Part shown: positions 28,067 to 39,900 of the stretch, one piece after another
Layout of the letters: each line of letters starts with the position of its first letter
Numbering within the stretch: the stretch's first letter is position 1
Assembly (NCBI RefSeq): GCF_002112505.1
Contig: NZ_NEHW01000003.1
Span: forward strand, 124,001 to 188,000
Length of the DNA stretch: 64,000 nucleotides
DNA from: Pseudomonas sp. R28(2017)
Lineage (GTDB): Bacteria > Pseudomonadota > Gammaproteobacteria > Pseudomonadales > Pseudomonadaceae
Reading direction: 5' to 3'
The notes under the pieces: model-generated
The model's database searches: none
What the model saw: the letters and a program-made list of their open reading frames with translations, nothing else
What the model was told of the DNA's origin: nothing
Made by a program: the position numbers and the translations under genes

Positions 28067-29524
28067 GTGAACCGGCCCACGCCCGTCAAAACCGACAACT
28101 TCTTCATCATGATCTTCCGAGCCCTGCGCCAACGTCGCGTGCCCCTGGCACTGCGCATCGCCACCACCAACATTTTCCTGGTGGCGCTGGCGCTGGTGAT
28201 ATACGCCTGCGTGATGGGCCTGCAGTTCAAGCAGGCCATGCACGAGCAGGCTGACGCCCTCGGCCAGAGCCTGACCACCCAGACCGCCACCTCGGCAACC
28301 GAGTTGCTGGTGTCCAACGACATCCTCAGCCTCAATGTGCTGCTGGGCAACCTGGTGAAGAACCCGCTGGTGGCCCATGCGGCCATCTACAGCGTGGACA
28401 ACCGCATCCTCGCCGAGGCCGGCCAGCGCCCGCGCAACAGCCTGCTGGGCGAAGCCGAAGGCCTGTACCAGACCAAGATCACGTTCCAGGACGTGACCGC
28501 CGGTCAGCTGCGCATCAGCCTGGACATGAGCCAGTTCCAGCAGCCGATGCTGATCAGCCTGCAGAGCATGGGCATCCTCGCCGCCATCCTGCTGGCGCTG
28601 GCGCTGAGCCTGAGCCTGCGCCAAGGCCGCCACATCACCCTGCCGCTGCTGCAGCTGCGGGTGTGGCTGCGTGACCCGCACCCTTACACCCCGGCCATCG
28701 ACCGCCAGGACGAAATCGGCGACATCGCCCGCCAGTTGCACGCCCGCCTGGCACCGCCACCTCCGCCCGAGCCGGAACCGGAGGAGGAGGAAGACGAGTT
28801 CGACGAGTTGCACGACGAAACCCCAGCCAAGCCCGCACAGCGCGCCAGGGCGGTGGTCCAGGCGGACGAGGACGACGACGAGGCGTTCGCCGGGCTGCTG
28901 GACGACGAGGAGCAACCGGCGGCCAAACCTGCCGTGGTCGAATCCGACGAACCACAGAACACCGCCGTGCTGGCCGTTCAACTGGGCTCCCAGGAGCAGT
29001 TGCGTCGCCTGCCACGCACGCGCCTGACCGAGCTGCTGGAACGCTACCGGGGCTGCCTGGAGCAGGCGGCATCGCTGTATGAAGGCGACGTCCACACGCT
29101 CAACGATGGCAGCACCCTGGTGCTGTTCCACAGCCGCGACTGTGGCGAGGATTACCTGACCAACGCCATCTGCTGCGGCGAGCTGCTGCGGGCGCTGGGC
29201 CATGCCCTGCAGATCGAAGTGGCCGACAGCGGCATCACCCTGCAACTGCAGCTGGGCCTGGCGCTGGGCGATGACTTGCAAGGGCTGGAACAGGTCGACC
29301 TGCTGATGGCCGAGAAGGCCCAGGACGCCCTGGCGCTGTCGCAGCACAGCCGCAACCTGCTGCTTGTCGAGCGGCAGATCAGTGATGACGAGCTGATCCG
29401 CAAGCGCGCCCGTATTCGCCCGATTGCCAGCCCTGAAGGGGCTTGCTGTGTGGAACGGTTGATGGAGCCTTACCCATCGATGCTGGAACGCCAGCTGGCG
29501 CGGATGCACGAGCGCCGGGCCTGA
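28067..29524 (+). CDS. AhpA/YtjB (SMP_2) family membrane protein with extra C-terminal domain
   Basis: The N-terminal ~215 residues fit the YtjB/Smp family, known next to serB: membrane helix ('LALRIATTNIFLVALALVIY'), periplasmic part, second helix ('LQSMGILAAILLALALSLSL') and a HAMP-like stretch. A Pro/acidic linker (about 226-290, 'PPPPPEPEPEEEEDEFDEL') leads to a ~180-residue C-terminal domain. Its order of elements ('TAVLAVQLGSQEQ', 'LLERYRGCLEQAASLYEGDV', 'DGSTLVLFH', 'LSQHSRNLLLVERQI') resembles a class III nucleotidyl cyclase core without its metal Asp residues. The start is GTG at 28067 with a weak ribosome site; ATG 28109 is the alternative. Function unknown. Confidence 0.75.
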   Translation: MNRPTPVKTDNFFIMIFRALRQRRVPLALRIATTNIFLVALALVIYACVMGLQFKQAMHEQADALGQSLTTQTATSATELLVSNDILSLNVLLGNLVKNPLVAHAAIYSVDNRILAEAGQRPRNSLLGEAEGLYQTKITFQDVTAGQLRISLDMSQFQQPMLISLQSMGILAAILLALALSLSLRQGRHITLPLLQLRVWLRDPHPYTPAIDRQDEIGDIARQLHARLAPPPPPEPEPEEEEDEFDELHDETPAKPAQRARAVVQADEDDDEAFAGLLDDEEQPAAKPAVVESDEPQNTAVLAVQLGSQEQLRRLPRTRLTELLERYRGCLEQAASLYEGDVHTLNDGSTLVLFHSRDCGEDYLTNAICCGELLRALGHALQIEVADSGITLQLQLGLALGDDLQGLEQVDLLMAEKAQDALALSQHSRNLLLVERQISDDELIRKRARIRPIASPEGACCVERLMEPYPSMLERQLARMHERRA

Positions 29525-29532
29525 TATCCAGG

Positions 29533-29575
29533 GGGCCGCTTTGCGGCCCATCGCCGGCAAGGTCGGCTCCCACAG
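29533..29575. repeat. Degenerate REP-like element
   Basis: GGGCCGCtttGCGGCCC is followed by a degenerate REP core (CGCCGGCAAGGTCGGCTCC-CACAG). It lies just past the ytjB-like stop and before a terminator. Confidence 0.5.
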
Positions 29576-29620
29576 ATGCAGCACAAGGCTCGAGCCCGTG
29601 GACCCGCGGCGAATCGTAGC

Positions 29621-29656
29621 CACAAAAAAAGCCCGCTAAGATGCGGGCTTTTTTGT
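29621..29656. terminator. Bidirectional terminator
   Basis: CAC-A7-GCCCGC pairs with GCGGGC-T6-GTG around TAAGAT. It separates the convergent ytjB-like and PqiC-like genes. Confidence 0.92.
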
Positions 29657-29670
29657 GCCTGGCGGTTCGA

Positions 29671-30381
29671 TCAGAACCGATAGACTTCCATATCGGTGCG
29701 AATCGGCGAAGCCATCGGGATCTTCGACTTCTCCGGCTCTTTCTTGACCTGTACCGGTGCTGCCTGCTTCTTCGGTGCTTCTTCAGCAACCGCAGGTTGG
29801 TTGGCCAGCGGTTTGACCGCCGTGCTCAACTGCTCGGCCAGCTTCTGCAGCAACTGCCCCTGGGCCTGAACCTGGGACGACTCGCTGCCCTCGTGCGGCT
29901 GCTCGAGGTGAACGATACGGTTGTCACGCACATGGCCACGACGGTCGAGCAGGCGCCATTGCGCGTCGAGGATCGCGGGCTGGTTCTTGCCCGAGTCCAG
30001 GCGAGTGATCGACAGCAGCACCTGCACGTCCGGGGTGAAGCCGGTGCTGGCCGGAGCCAGCACCACGCGCTGGCTGTCCAGGCGCCAAGCCAGCTGGCGC
30101 ACCAGCAACTGATCGATGTCCGCCGACAGGCTACCGGCCCAACGACCGTCGGTCGCCGAACTCAGGCTGCCATCGGCCTGGCGCTGCAAGAAGGTTTCGC
30201 GCTGCAGATAATCGGCTACCGACACCGGGCCGAGCACCACGGCCATGCCCGCACTCTGCGAAGGCTGGCCAGGATCACCGCTGTCGAGTTGGTACAGGGC
30301 AACCGGCTGGTGCATGCTGCACCCGCCCAGCCCCAGCAAACCCGTCATCAACAGCGCAAATGGAAGGCGCAGGAATTTCAT
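29671..30381 (-). CDS. PqiC-type (ABC transport auxiliary) lipoprotein
   Basis: A 236-residue lipoprotein with a signal peptide ending in the lipobox 'LLGLGGC'. The body matches the PqiC/YmbA family ('YQLDSG', 'VVLGPVSVADYLQRETFLQR', 'SADIDQLLVRQLAWRLDS'), outer-membrane partners of MCE-type lipid transport systems. A Lys/Pro/Ala-rich tail (about 195-222) is an extension. No pqiA/pqiB or MCE gene is next to it in this window, so the partner is elsewhere. The 175-base gap to parC holds nothing I can support. Confidence 0.82.
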   Translation of the reverse strand: MKFLRLPFALLMTGLLGLGGCSMHQPVALYQLDSGDPGQPSQSAGMAVVLGPVSVADYLQRETFLQRQADGSLSSATDGRWAGSLSADIDQLLVRQLAWRLDSQRVVLAPASTGFTPDVQVLLSITRLDSGKNQPAILDAQWRLLDRRGHVRDNRIVHLEQPHEGSESSQVQAQGQLLQKLAEQLSTAVKPLANQPAVAEEAPKKQAAPVQVKKEPEKSKIPMASPIRTDMEVYRF

Positions 30382-30556
30382 TCAACCCATCCAGGCGGTC
30401 GCCACCAGGCAAACCGCAGTGATACTCATAGAGATTCAATCGGGCACGCGGCCACGCCGGCACCACAAGCGCACTATCATCCGCGAAATATCGGTCGGAC
30501 TCCAGCATTTCTGCCTGGAACGGCGCTGAAATTGCCGTTCCAGACATTTCGTCGGA

Positions 30557-33340
<2,784 letters not shown>

Positions 33341-33344
<4 letters not shown>

Positions 33345-34327
33345 GGCGTGGCGCTCCAGCCGCCCTGCGGCGCGTCGAAGCGCCAGACGATCGGCCGGCT
33401 TTCGCCATCGGCGCGATCACCATTGTTGTTGTCCAGGCCGATCCAGGCGCCCTTGGCATCGATCACCAGCGCTTCGGCCAGGCCGAACGGTTGGTCGTAG
33501 CGGCGTTCCGGCAGCAGCGCCTCGGCGGCGAACGACCAGCACTGCTCGACCTTGCCACTGGCGGCTTCACGCCGGCACACGCGGTAGGCGTTGCGTTCGA
33601 GGGTGAACAGCTTGCCCTCGAACCAGGCGAGGTCAGCGAAGTCGCGTGACAGCGCCCGCGGGTTGGGCATCTGTGGCGGCTGCATCTCGACCCCTGCTTC
33701 GCTCAGCAATACGCAACTGCGCCCGCAGGTCCACACCGACTGCTGCCGCTCGATGGCCACCAGGCCGCGCCGCTCGCGCTCGGCCGCCAGCCACAGGCGG
33801 TCACCGGCCGGGTTGATGGCCAGGCCCTCGAACAGGGCATTGAAGTTGAGCAGCATGCCGCTGGCCCGGGCCTGGCGTACCATCGCCGGGTCGATCTTCA
33901 GCCATTCCGGTTCACCTTCGGCTGGCAGTTGCAGCACCGCCGCATGGGCCTCACTGGCCAGGTAAAGGTTACCCGCCTGGTCACAGGTGATGCCTTCGTA
34001 ATCCAGTTCACCGCCGCGCACGTAGGAGGCCGCCCAGTTGCGCGACTTCAACCCCCACGGCAGGCCGCTCTCGGGCACCGGCGGTGGCGTGAAGGTCAAA
34101 GGCTGTGCGCGCCAGACGGCATTCTGCTGGTCGAAGCGGTAGATGCGGTCGTCATCACGATCGGAAACGCCCCACAGCCCGCCCCGGCACTCGGCCAGGC
34201 CGGACAGGTTACCACCGCGCATGCCATCGATCGGGTGCTCGGAGGCCAGCTTCAGTTCCGGCCAGTTGCCCGCCAGGCTTGGCAGGGCAACCAACGCCGC
34301 ACAGGCCGCGACCAGCAGACGTATCAA
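33341..34327 (-). CDS. Secreted esterase-like/phytase-like beta-propeller protein
   Basis: A 328-residue protein with a clear signal peptide ('RLLVAACAALVALPSLA'). The body ('GNLSGLAECRGGLWGVSDRD', 'ELDYEGITCDQAGNLYLASE', 'FEGLAINPAGDRLWLAAERE', 'PFGLAEALVIDAKGAWIGLD') fits the phytase-like esterase family (PF13449), a periplasmic propeller of largely untested activity. It overlaps parE by four bases and the protease by four bases. Confidence 0.82.
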
Positions 34328-36228
34328 ACCAGGACCTCAGCCAGGTTGCCTTTGGTTTCCAGCCAGTTCTTGCGGTCGCCAGCACGCTTCTTGGCCAGCA
34401 GCATGTCCATGATCTCGGTGGTGCCTTGCACGTCGTCCAGGGTCAGCTGGACCAGACGCCGGGTGTTCGGGTCCATGGTGGTTTCACGCAGCTGCGGCGG
34501 GTTCATCTCACCCAGGCCCTTGAATCGGGTGACCTGTGGCTTGCCGCGCTTCTTCTCGGCCACCAGGCGGTCGAGAATGCCATCACGCTCGGCTTCGTCG
34601 AGGGCGTAATAGATTTCCTTGCCCAGGTCGATGCGGTACAGCGGCGGCATGGCGACGTAGACGTGGCCGGCCTCGACCAGCGGGCGGAAGTGCTGGACGA
34701 ACAGGGCGCAGAGCAAGGTGGCGATGTGCAGGCCGTCGGAGTCGGCGTCGGCGAGGATGCAGATCTTGCCGTAGCGCAGCTGCGACAGGTCGGCCGCACC
34801 CGGGTCGACACCAATGGCCACGGCGATGTTGTGCACTTCCTGGCTGGCCAGCACTTCGCCGCCGTCCACTTCCCAGGTGTTGAGGATCTTGCCGCGCAGC
34901 GGCAGGATGGCCTGGAACTCCTTGTCGCGGGCTTGCTTGGCCGAACCGCCGGCGGAGTCACCCTCGACCAGGAACAGCTCGGCGCGCATCGGGTCCTGGC
35001 CGGCGCAATCGGCCAGCTTGCCGGGCAACGCCGGGCCTTGAGTGATGCGTTTGCGCTCGACCTTCTTGCTGGCCTTGAGGCGCCGGCCGGCGTTGCTGAT
35101 GGCCAGCTCGGCCAGCTGCATGCCCAGCTCGGGGTGGGCGTTGAGCCACAGGCTGAAGGCGTCCTTGACCACGCCGGAGACGAACGCCGCGGCCTCGCGG
35201 GACGACAGGCGTTCCTTGGTCTGGCCAGAGAACTGTGGCTCCTGCATCTTCATCGAGAGGACGAAGGTGATGCGCTCCCAGACGTCTTCCGGCGCCAGCT
35301 TGACCCCACGCGGCAGCAGGTTGCGGAACTCGCAGAACTCACGCATGGCATCGAGCAGGCCTTGGCGCAGGCCGTTGACGTGGGTACCGCCCTGGGCGGT
35401 GGGGATCAGGTTGACGTAGCTTTCCTGGACGCTGTCACCGCCTTCGGGCAGCCACAGCAGGGCCCAGTCGACGGCTTCCTTGTTACCCGCCAGGCTGCCG
35501 CAGAACGGCTCGTCGGGCAGGCGCTGGAACTCGCTGACCGAGTCGACCAGGTAGGAACGCAGGCCGTCTTCGTAGTGCCACTCGACCTTTTCGCCGCTGG
35601 CCTTGTCCTCGAAGCTGACCAGCAGGCCCGGGCACAACACGGCCTTGGCCTTGAGCACGTGCTTGAGGCGGCTGATGGAAAACTTCGCCGAATCGAAATA
35701 CTTCGGGTCCGGGCTGAAGTACACGCTGGTACCGGTGTTGCGTTTGCCGACCGTGCCGACCACTTCCAGCTCGCTGGCCTTGAAGCCATCGGCAAAGGTC
35801 ATCTGGTACTCGTTGCCGTCGCGCTTGACGCGCACGCGCACCTGGGTCGACAGGGCGTTGACCACCGAAATACCCACACCGTGCAGGCCACCGGAGAACT
35901 GGTAGTTCTTGTTGGAGAACTTGCCACCCGCGTGCAGCTTGGTAAGGATCAGTTCGACGCCCGACACGCCCTCTTCAGGGTGGATATCCACCGGCATGCC
36001 ACGGCCATCGTCGCTGACTTCCAGCGAATGGTCGGCGTGGAGGATGACCTGCACCGAACGGGCGTGACCGGCCAGGGCTTCGTCGACACTGTTGTCGATG
36101 ACTTCCTGGGCCAGGTGGTTAGGCCGGCTGGTGTCGGTGTACATGCCCGGGCGTTTACGCACCGGGTCAAGGCCGGAGAGGACTTCGATGGCGTCTGCGT
36201 TATAGGCGCTAGCGCTGGGATTGGCCAT
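34324..36228 (-). CDS. parE: DNA topoisomerase IV subunit B
   Basis: The 634-residue ATPase subunit. GHKL motifs are 'VIDNSVDEALAGHA', 'VSDDGRGMPVDIHP' and 'GLHGVGISVVNALS'; the Toprim part has 'LFLVEGDSAGGSAKQARD' and 'CILADADSDGLHI'. Its stop overlaps the next gene, so parE, two envelope genes and parC form one unit. Confidence 0.98.
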   Translation of the reverse strand: MANPSASAYNADAIEVLSGLDPVRKRPGMYTDTSRPNHLAQEVIDNSVDEALAGHARSVQVILHADHSLEVSDDGRGMPVDIHPEEGVSGVELILTKLHAGGKFSNKNYQFSGGLHGVGISVVNALSTQVRVRVKRDGNEYQMTFADGFKASELEVVGTVGKRNTGTSVYFSPDPKYFDSAKFSISRLKHVLKAKAVLCPGLLVSFEDKASGEKVEWHYEDGLRSYLVDSVSEFQRLPDEPFCGSLAGNKEAVDWALLWLPEGGDSVQESYVNLIPTAQGGTHVNGLRQGLLDAMREFCEFRNLLPRGVKLAPEDVWERITFVLSMKMQEPQFSGQTKERLSSREAAAFVSGVVKDAFSLWLNAHPELGMQLAELAISNAGRRLKASKKVERKRITQGPALPGKLADCAGQDPMRAELFLVEGDSAGGSAKQARDKEFQAILPLRGKILNTWEVDGGEVLASQEVHNIAVAIGVDPGAADLSQLRYGKICILADADSDGLHIATLLCALFVQHFRPLVEAGHVYVAMPPLYRIDLGKEIYYALDEAERDGILDRLVAEKKRGKPQVTRFKGLGEMNPPQLRETTMDPNTRRLVQLTLDDVQGTTEIMDMLLAKKRAGDRKNWLETKGNLAEVLV

Positions 36229-36263
36229 GGATTCTCGTCGTCAGTCTGGTGAATGCAAAAAGA

Positions 36264-36872
36264 TCAAAATACAGAAAAATCGAGCGCCGCATACTGCTGC
36301 CGGGCAATGCCGGCAAAGGCCAGCAGGCCTGGCAGTTGCTCGGCAAAGCCCTGGTAGCTGTGGTCGCCACCGGCCTGGATGCGCAAGGCGCAAGCCCGGT
36401 AGTAATGCTCGGCGTGGCGGTAGTCCAGGGTTTCATCGGCGGTCTGCAGCCACACTTGATAGCGGCCAGGGTCGCTCGGCGCCGGCACTTCCAGTTCGGC
36501 CAGGGCCTGCACATGGTCCAGGGTCAGCTCCCAACTTTCGCCAGTGTAGTGGTTGCGCTGGGTGCCCAGATAACCGTCGAAGCGCTTGTGCGGGGTGACT
36601 GCCGGGTTGACCAGCAGGGCCTTGAGCCCATGGCGCTCGGCCAGATGGGTGGCATAGTAGCCGCCGAGCGAACTGCCGACCAGCAGGGGCGCCCCGAGCT
36701 CGGCGATGGCGGCTTCGAGCTGGGCCATGGCCTGGCGCGGGTGGTGGTGCAAGGCCGGGACGCGCAGTTGCTGCGACAGGCCCAGCTGCTGCATGACAGC
36801 CTCGAGCTGGCGCGCCTTGGCAGAAAGCGGCGAGCTGTTGAAGCCATGGATATAGAGGATGGAACCCGACAT
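36264..36872 (-). CDS. yqiA: YqiA/YcfP-family alpha/beta hydrolase (esterase)
   Basis: A 202-residue single-domain hydrolase. 'ILYIHGFNSSPLSAKARQLE' is the oxyanion region, 'VGSSLGGYYATHLAER' the nucleophile elbow with Ser, and the His is in 'AGGDHSYQGFAEQLP'. E. coli YqiA is an acyl-CoA/short-chain esterase. It lies just upstream of parE, the conserved gammaproteobacterial order cpdA-yqiA-parE. Confidence 0.92.
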   Translation of the reverse strand: MSGSILYIHGFNSSPLSAKARQLEAVMQQLGLSQQLRVPALHHHPRQAMAQLEAAIAELGAPLLVGSSLGGYYATHLAERHGLKALLVNPAVTPHKRFDGYLGTQRNHYTGESWELTLDHVQALAELEVPAPSDPGRYQVWLQTADETLDYRHAEHYYRACALRIQAGGDHSYQGFAEQLPGLLAFAGIARQQYAALDFSVF

Positions 36873-37018
36873 GCTGCCCCCGGAATCTGTGGCTTCGCGC
36901 CCGATCTGGCGGGCACAGGGACGCGCAGTGTAGCGCGTTCACCGGGTTTTGGCGCCAGATGGCCAATTTCGCAACAATTTCATCAAAGAGCGGGGGCCGC
37001 CGTGCGGCCCCAGGATCT

Positions 37019-37822
37019 TCAATACCCCGCGCTGTTGAAGTCGAGCTTCACTTCAAAATCAGCGGCCCGCGCCACCCCAGTTTCCAGCTGCCCGTCGGCA
37101 TGCAACCGCAGCCAGCGATACCCTGGCTGCTCTTCGCTGACCTTGAAGTCCTCGCTGCCTGCAGCGAACTGGATGCAGGTCGACGGCGTGGCCAGCAGTC
37201 GCAAGCCATCGCGCAGTTCATCCCACTCCTGGTGGATATGCCCCCAGAGCAACGCCTTCACCTGTGGATAACCGCGCAGGCGCTGCAGCAACTCATCGGC
37301 ATTGCGCAAACCGATCGGGGCGATCCAGGCGCAACCGATATCCACCGGCTGATGGTGGCAGCACACCAGGCAATGGCGCTCGGCGGCCGACGCCAAGGCT
37401 TCATCGAGGATCGACAACTGGTCCTGCTCAAGCAGCCCATGGGTAGCGCCCAGCACCGCCGAATTGAGCATGACCACCCGCCAGCTGCCGATATCGGTCA
37501 CCGACTGCACCAGCTCTGGCGCGACTTCGGCCATGACCTTGGCTTCATCATGGTTACCCGGCAGCCAGCGGGTCGGCACCGCGATTTCCCGGGTCAGCTC
37601 ACGGAAAGCTTCATAGGACGCGACACTGGCATCCTGGGACAGGTCACCGGTGCACAACAGCAAGTCGACACGCGGTTGTTCACGGCGCACCTGGGCCACC
37701 ACGTGGCGCAGGCTGTCGCGGGTATTGAGGCCCAGCAACGTGCCCGCCGGGTTGGCGAACAGGTGGGCATCGGTCAGTTGCACCACATGCACGGGCGCAG
37801 GGAAAGGGGCTGGGTGCGGCAA
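37019..37822 (-). CDS. cpdA: 3',5'-cyclic-AMP phosphodiesterase
   Basis: A 267-residue class III metallophosphoesterase. Metal ligands are in 'VVQLTDAHLF', 'LLCTGDLSQD', 'WLPGNHDE', 'VCCHHQPVDIG' and 'LLWGHIHQEW'. It hydrolyses cAMP and so tunes Vfr/Crp signalling. It is 146 bases from yqiA and 85 from the yqiB-type gene. Confidence 0.95.
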   Translation of the reverse strand: MPHPAPFPAPVHVVQLTDAHLFANPAGTLLGLNTRDSLRHVVAQVRREQPRVDLLLCTGDLSQDASVASYEAFRELTREIAVPTRWLPGNHDEAKVMAEVAPELVQSVTDIGSWRVVMLNSAVLGATHGLLEQDQLSILDEALASAAERHCLVCCHHQPVDIGCAWIAPIGLRNADELLQRLRGYPQVKALLWGHIHQEWDELRDGLRLLATPSTCIQFAAGSEDFKVSEEQPGYRWLRLHADGQLETGVARAADFEVKLDFNSAGY

Positions 37823-37907
37823 CGGCCGTCTCCTCGAACGGATTCTGCACGAATTATGGCGCTGGAACGGTTGCGAGCAAACACTCGAAACCGACCCAGC
37901 TCACATT

Positions 37908-38360
37908 TCAGCGCACACTTGCCAGTTCGTGGCCGCAGGCCAGGCAATGGCTGAGCCATTCGCCGAGGAACAGATTGAGCTGCGCCTTCTCGTCGGGCTG
38001 GTGCATGGCCTCGTTGGGGTACGGGTAGATGCTGCGCAGGCGGCGGGTATGCTCGGCGCTGACCACTTCGGCCATGCGCGCATCGTGATACACCTGCACC
38101 TCGAGGTGCGGCACCGGCAGCCAGGGCAGGCTGTGCTCCTGGCGCACCCGCAAGGTGGTGGTATAGGGGCAGGCCAGCAGCACATCGAGCACCAGCACGC
38201 CAAGCATCTGGTCGCCCTGGGTCATGCCGATGCGCCGCGAACTCTGGGTGGTACGCATATCGGGCAGCAGGCGCATGAGCCGGGCATAGTTGGCCTCGCA
38301 GGCTGCCTGCAGCCCGGCCAGATCGACCCGATAACGCTCACGCAAGAGGTTCACTTCCAC
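37908..38360 (-). CDS. yqiB: DUF1249 (YqiB) family protein
   Basis: A 150-residue conserved protein of unknown function. The opening 'RYRVDLAGLQAACEANYARL', then 'LEVQVYHDARMAEVVSAEHT' and 'YPNEAMHQPDEKAQLNLFLG', match YqiB. It starts within the end of nudF (10-base overlap) and stays with nudF and cpdA across gammaproteobacteria. Confidence 0.92.
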   Translation of the reverse strand: MEVNLLRERYRVDLAGLQAACEANYARLMRLLPDMRTTQSSRRIGMTQGDQMLGVLVLDVLLACPYTTTLRVRQEHSLPWLPVPHLEVQVYHDARMAEVVSAEHTRRLRSIYPYPNEAMHQPDEKAQLNLFLGEWLSHCLACGHELASVR

Positions 38361-38968
38361 ATACCTCGAACTTCATCTTTGTTCAGCGCCAGCCACTGCA
38401 GGCTGATGATGGTCGCCGCGTTGCAGATACGCCCATCGCGTACCGCCTGCAGCGCATCGTCGAACGACCAGACGCGCACGCGGATGTCTTCACCCTCTTC
38501 TTCCAGGCCATGCAGGCCGCCAGCGCCTTCACTGGTGCAGCGACCGAGGTACAGGTGCACGTATTCATCACTGCCACCCGGCGAAGGGAAGTAGCGGGTA
38601 ATCGGCCACAAGGCACCAATTGTCAGCCCGGCTTCTTCCTCGGCTTCGCGATGCGCGACTTCTTCCAGTTCCTCTTCCCTGTCGATCAGCCCGGCAACCA
38701 TCTCGATCAGCCAAGGGTTGGCGATCTTGTCCACCGCGCCGACACGGAACTGCTCGATCAACACCACTTCATCACGCAGCGGGTCGTAAGGCAGCACACA
38801 GACCGCATCGTGACGCACGAACAGCTCGCGACTGATCTCACGGCTCATGCCGCCGGCGAACAATTCATGGCGCAGATGCACCTTGTCGAGCTTGTAGAAG
38901 CCCTTGAAGCAGTTGGCCCGCTTGACGATCTCGATCGCCTTGGGCACCGAATTCAACGTGTCTGACAT
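38351..38968 (-). CDS. nudF: ADP-ribose pyrophosphatase
   Basis: Nudix hydrolase cleaving ADP-ribose to AMP and ribose-5-phosphate; 205 residues. The Nudix box is 'GLIDREEELEEVAHREAEEE', followed by AGL. I start it at ATG 38968; the ATG four codons earlier also exists but has no better ribosome site. It is first of the leftward run nudF-yqiB-cpdA-yqiA-parE. The 185-base gap to 39154 holds divergent promoters that I cannot define. Confidence 0.95.
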   Translation of the reverse strand: MSDTLNSVPKAIEIVKRANCFKGFYKLDKVHLRHELFAGGMSREISRELFVRHDAVCVLPYDPLRDEVVLIEQFRVGAVDKIANPWLIEMVAGLIDREEELEEVAHREAEEEAGLTIGALWPITRYFPSPGGSDEYVHLYLGRCTSEGAGGLHGLEEEGEDIRVRVWSFDDALQAVRDGRICNAATIISLQWLALNKDEVRGMWK

Positions 38969-39153
38969 GGAAATCCTCATGACCTCATTTACCGCATCGC
39001 GCCATCCTACTCTGCACGGTTGCCCGTTTCACCCCTTTCCGGCAACCGTTCGCGCACTCGGGACAGCACGCCTTCACTCTGTTAGCTTAGTGGCGAACTG
39101 AAGGCCGCGCAGACGGTCAAAGGCCGACTTTTCCCTGTTCTGCAAGGATCACC

Positions 39154-39900
39154 ATGACACTTGTCAAACTGACTTCCGTGGCCGTGCTGGCACTCGCTCT
39201 GGGCGCCTGCCAGAGCGTGTTCGGCCCCAATTACCGGACCCCGCTCGAGGTCAAGCGTGATGCCTGGGAGCACGTCAAACCTGGCTGCAGCGCAAGCGAC
39301 TGCCCGCTGGTGAACATCGACACCATCCACTTCCCGGCCCAGCCCAAGCTCGATGCCATCGTCGAAAAGCGCCTGCTGCAACTGACCGAAGACAATCAGC
39401 ATGGCACCGCACCAGCCACCTTGCAGGCTTACGAGCAGCAATACCTGGCCAGTGCCGACAAACGCAACAGCAGCTACCTGCAAGCCAAGGTACGCGAGCA
39501 GCATGACGGGCTGGTGATCATCGAGCTGTCCAGCTACCTCGACAGCGGCGGCGCCCACGGCATGCCGGGGCGCGGCTTCATCAACTACTCGCGCAAGCTG
39601 GACAAGGTGCTGACCCTGCAGGACATGCTGGTACCAGGCCAGGAGGAGACCTTCTGGAAGACCGTGGAAGAGTCGCACCGTGCCTGGCTGATCAGCGTGG
39701 GCATGGACAAGGACGCCGAGTTCGTCAAGACCTGGCCGTTCAAGAAGTCGCCGCACATCGCCCTGACGTACGGCGCAGTGGTGGTGAAGTACGAAGTCTA
39801 TGCCATCGCGCCCTACTCCATGGGCCACGTGGAACTTAAGATCCCCTACCCGCGCCTGAACGGCGTGCTCAAGCCTGAGCTGTTTCCCGGCCGCGGCTGA
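39154..39900 (+). CDS. RsiV-family (DUF3298) lipoprotein
   Basis: A 248-residue lipoprotein with signal peptide and lipobox 'LALGAC'. The C-terminal domain ('IIELSSYLDSGGAHGMPGRG', 'KVLTLQDMLVPG', 'SPHIALTYGAVVVKYEVYAI') matches the DUF3298/RsiV domain that in Bacillus RsiV binds lysozyme. No sigma factor lies nearby, so it is not an evident anti-sigma. AAGGA precedes the ATG. Its last 32 bases overlap the end of convergent cytX. Confidence 0.85.
   Translation: MTLVKLTSVAVLALALGACQSVFGPNYRTPLEVKRDAWEHVKPGCSASDCPLVNIDTIHFPAQPKLDAIVEKRLLQLTEDNQHGTAPATLQAYEQQYLASADKRNSSYLQAKVREQHDGLVIIELSSYLDSGGAHGMPGRGFINYSRKLDKVLTLQDMLVPGQEETFWKTVEESHRAWLISVGMDKDAEFVKTWPFKKSPHIALTYGAVVVKYEVYAIAPYSMGHVELKIPYPRLNGVLKPELFPGRG

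Noticed and set aside
34105..36252. 715-codon plus-strand frame
   Set aside because: Antisense of parE. No domain recognisable.
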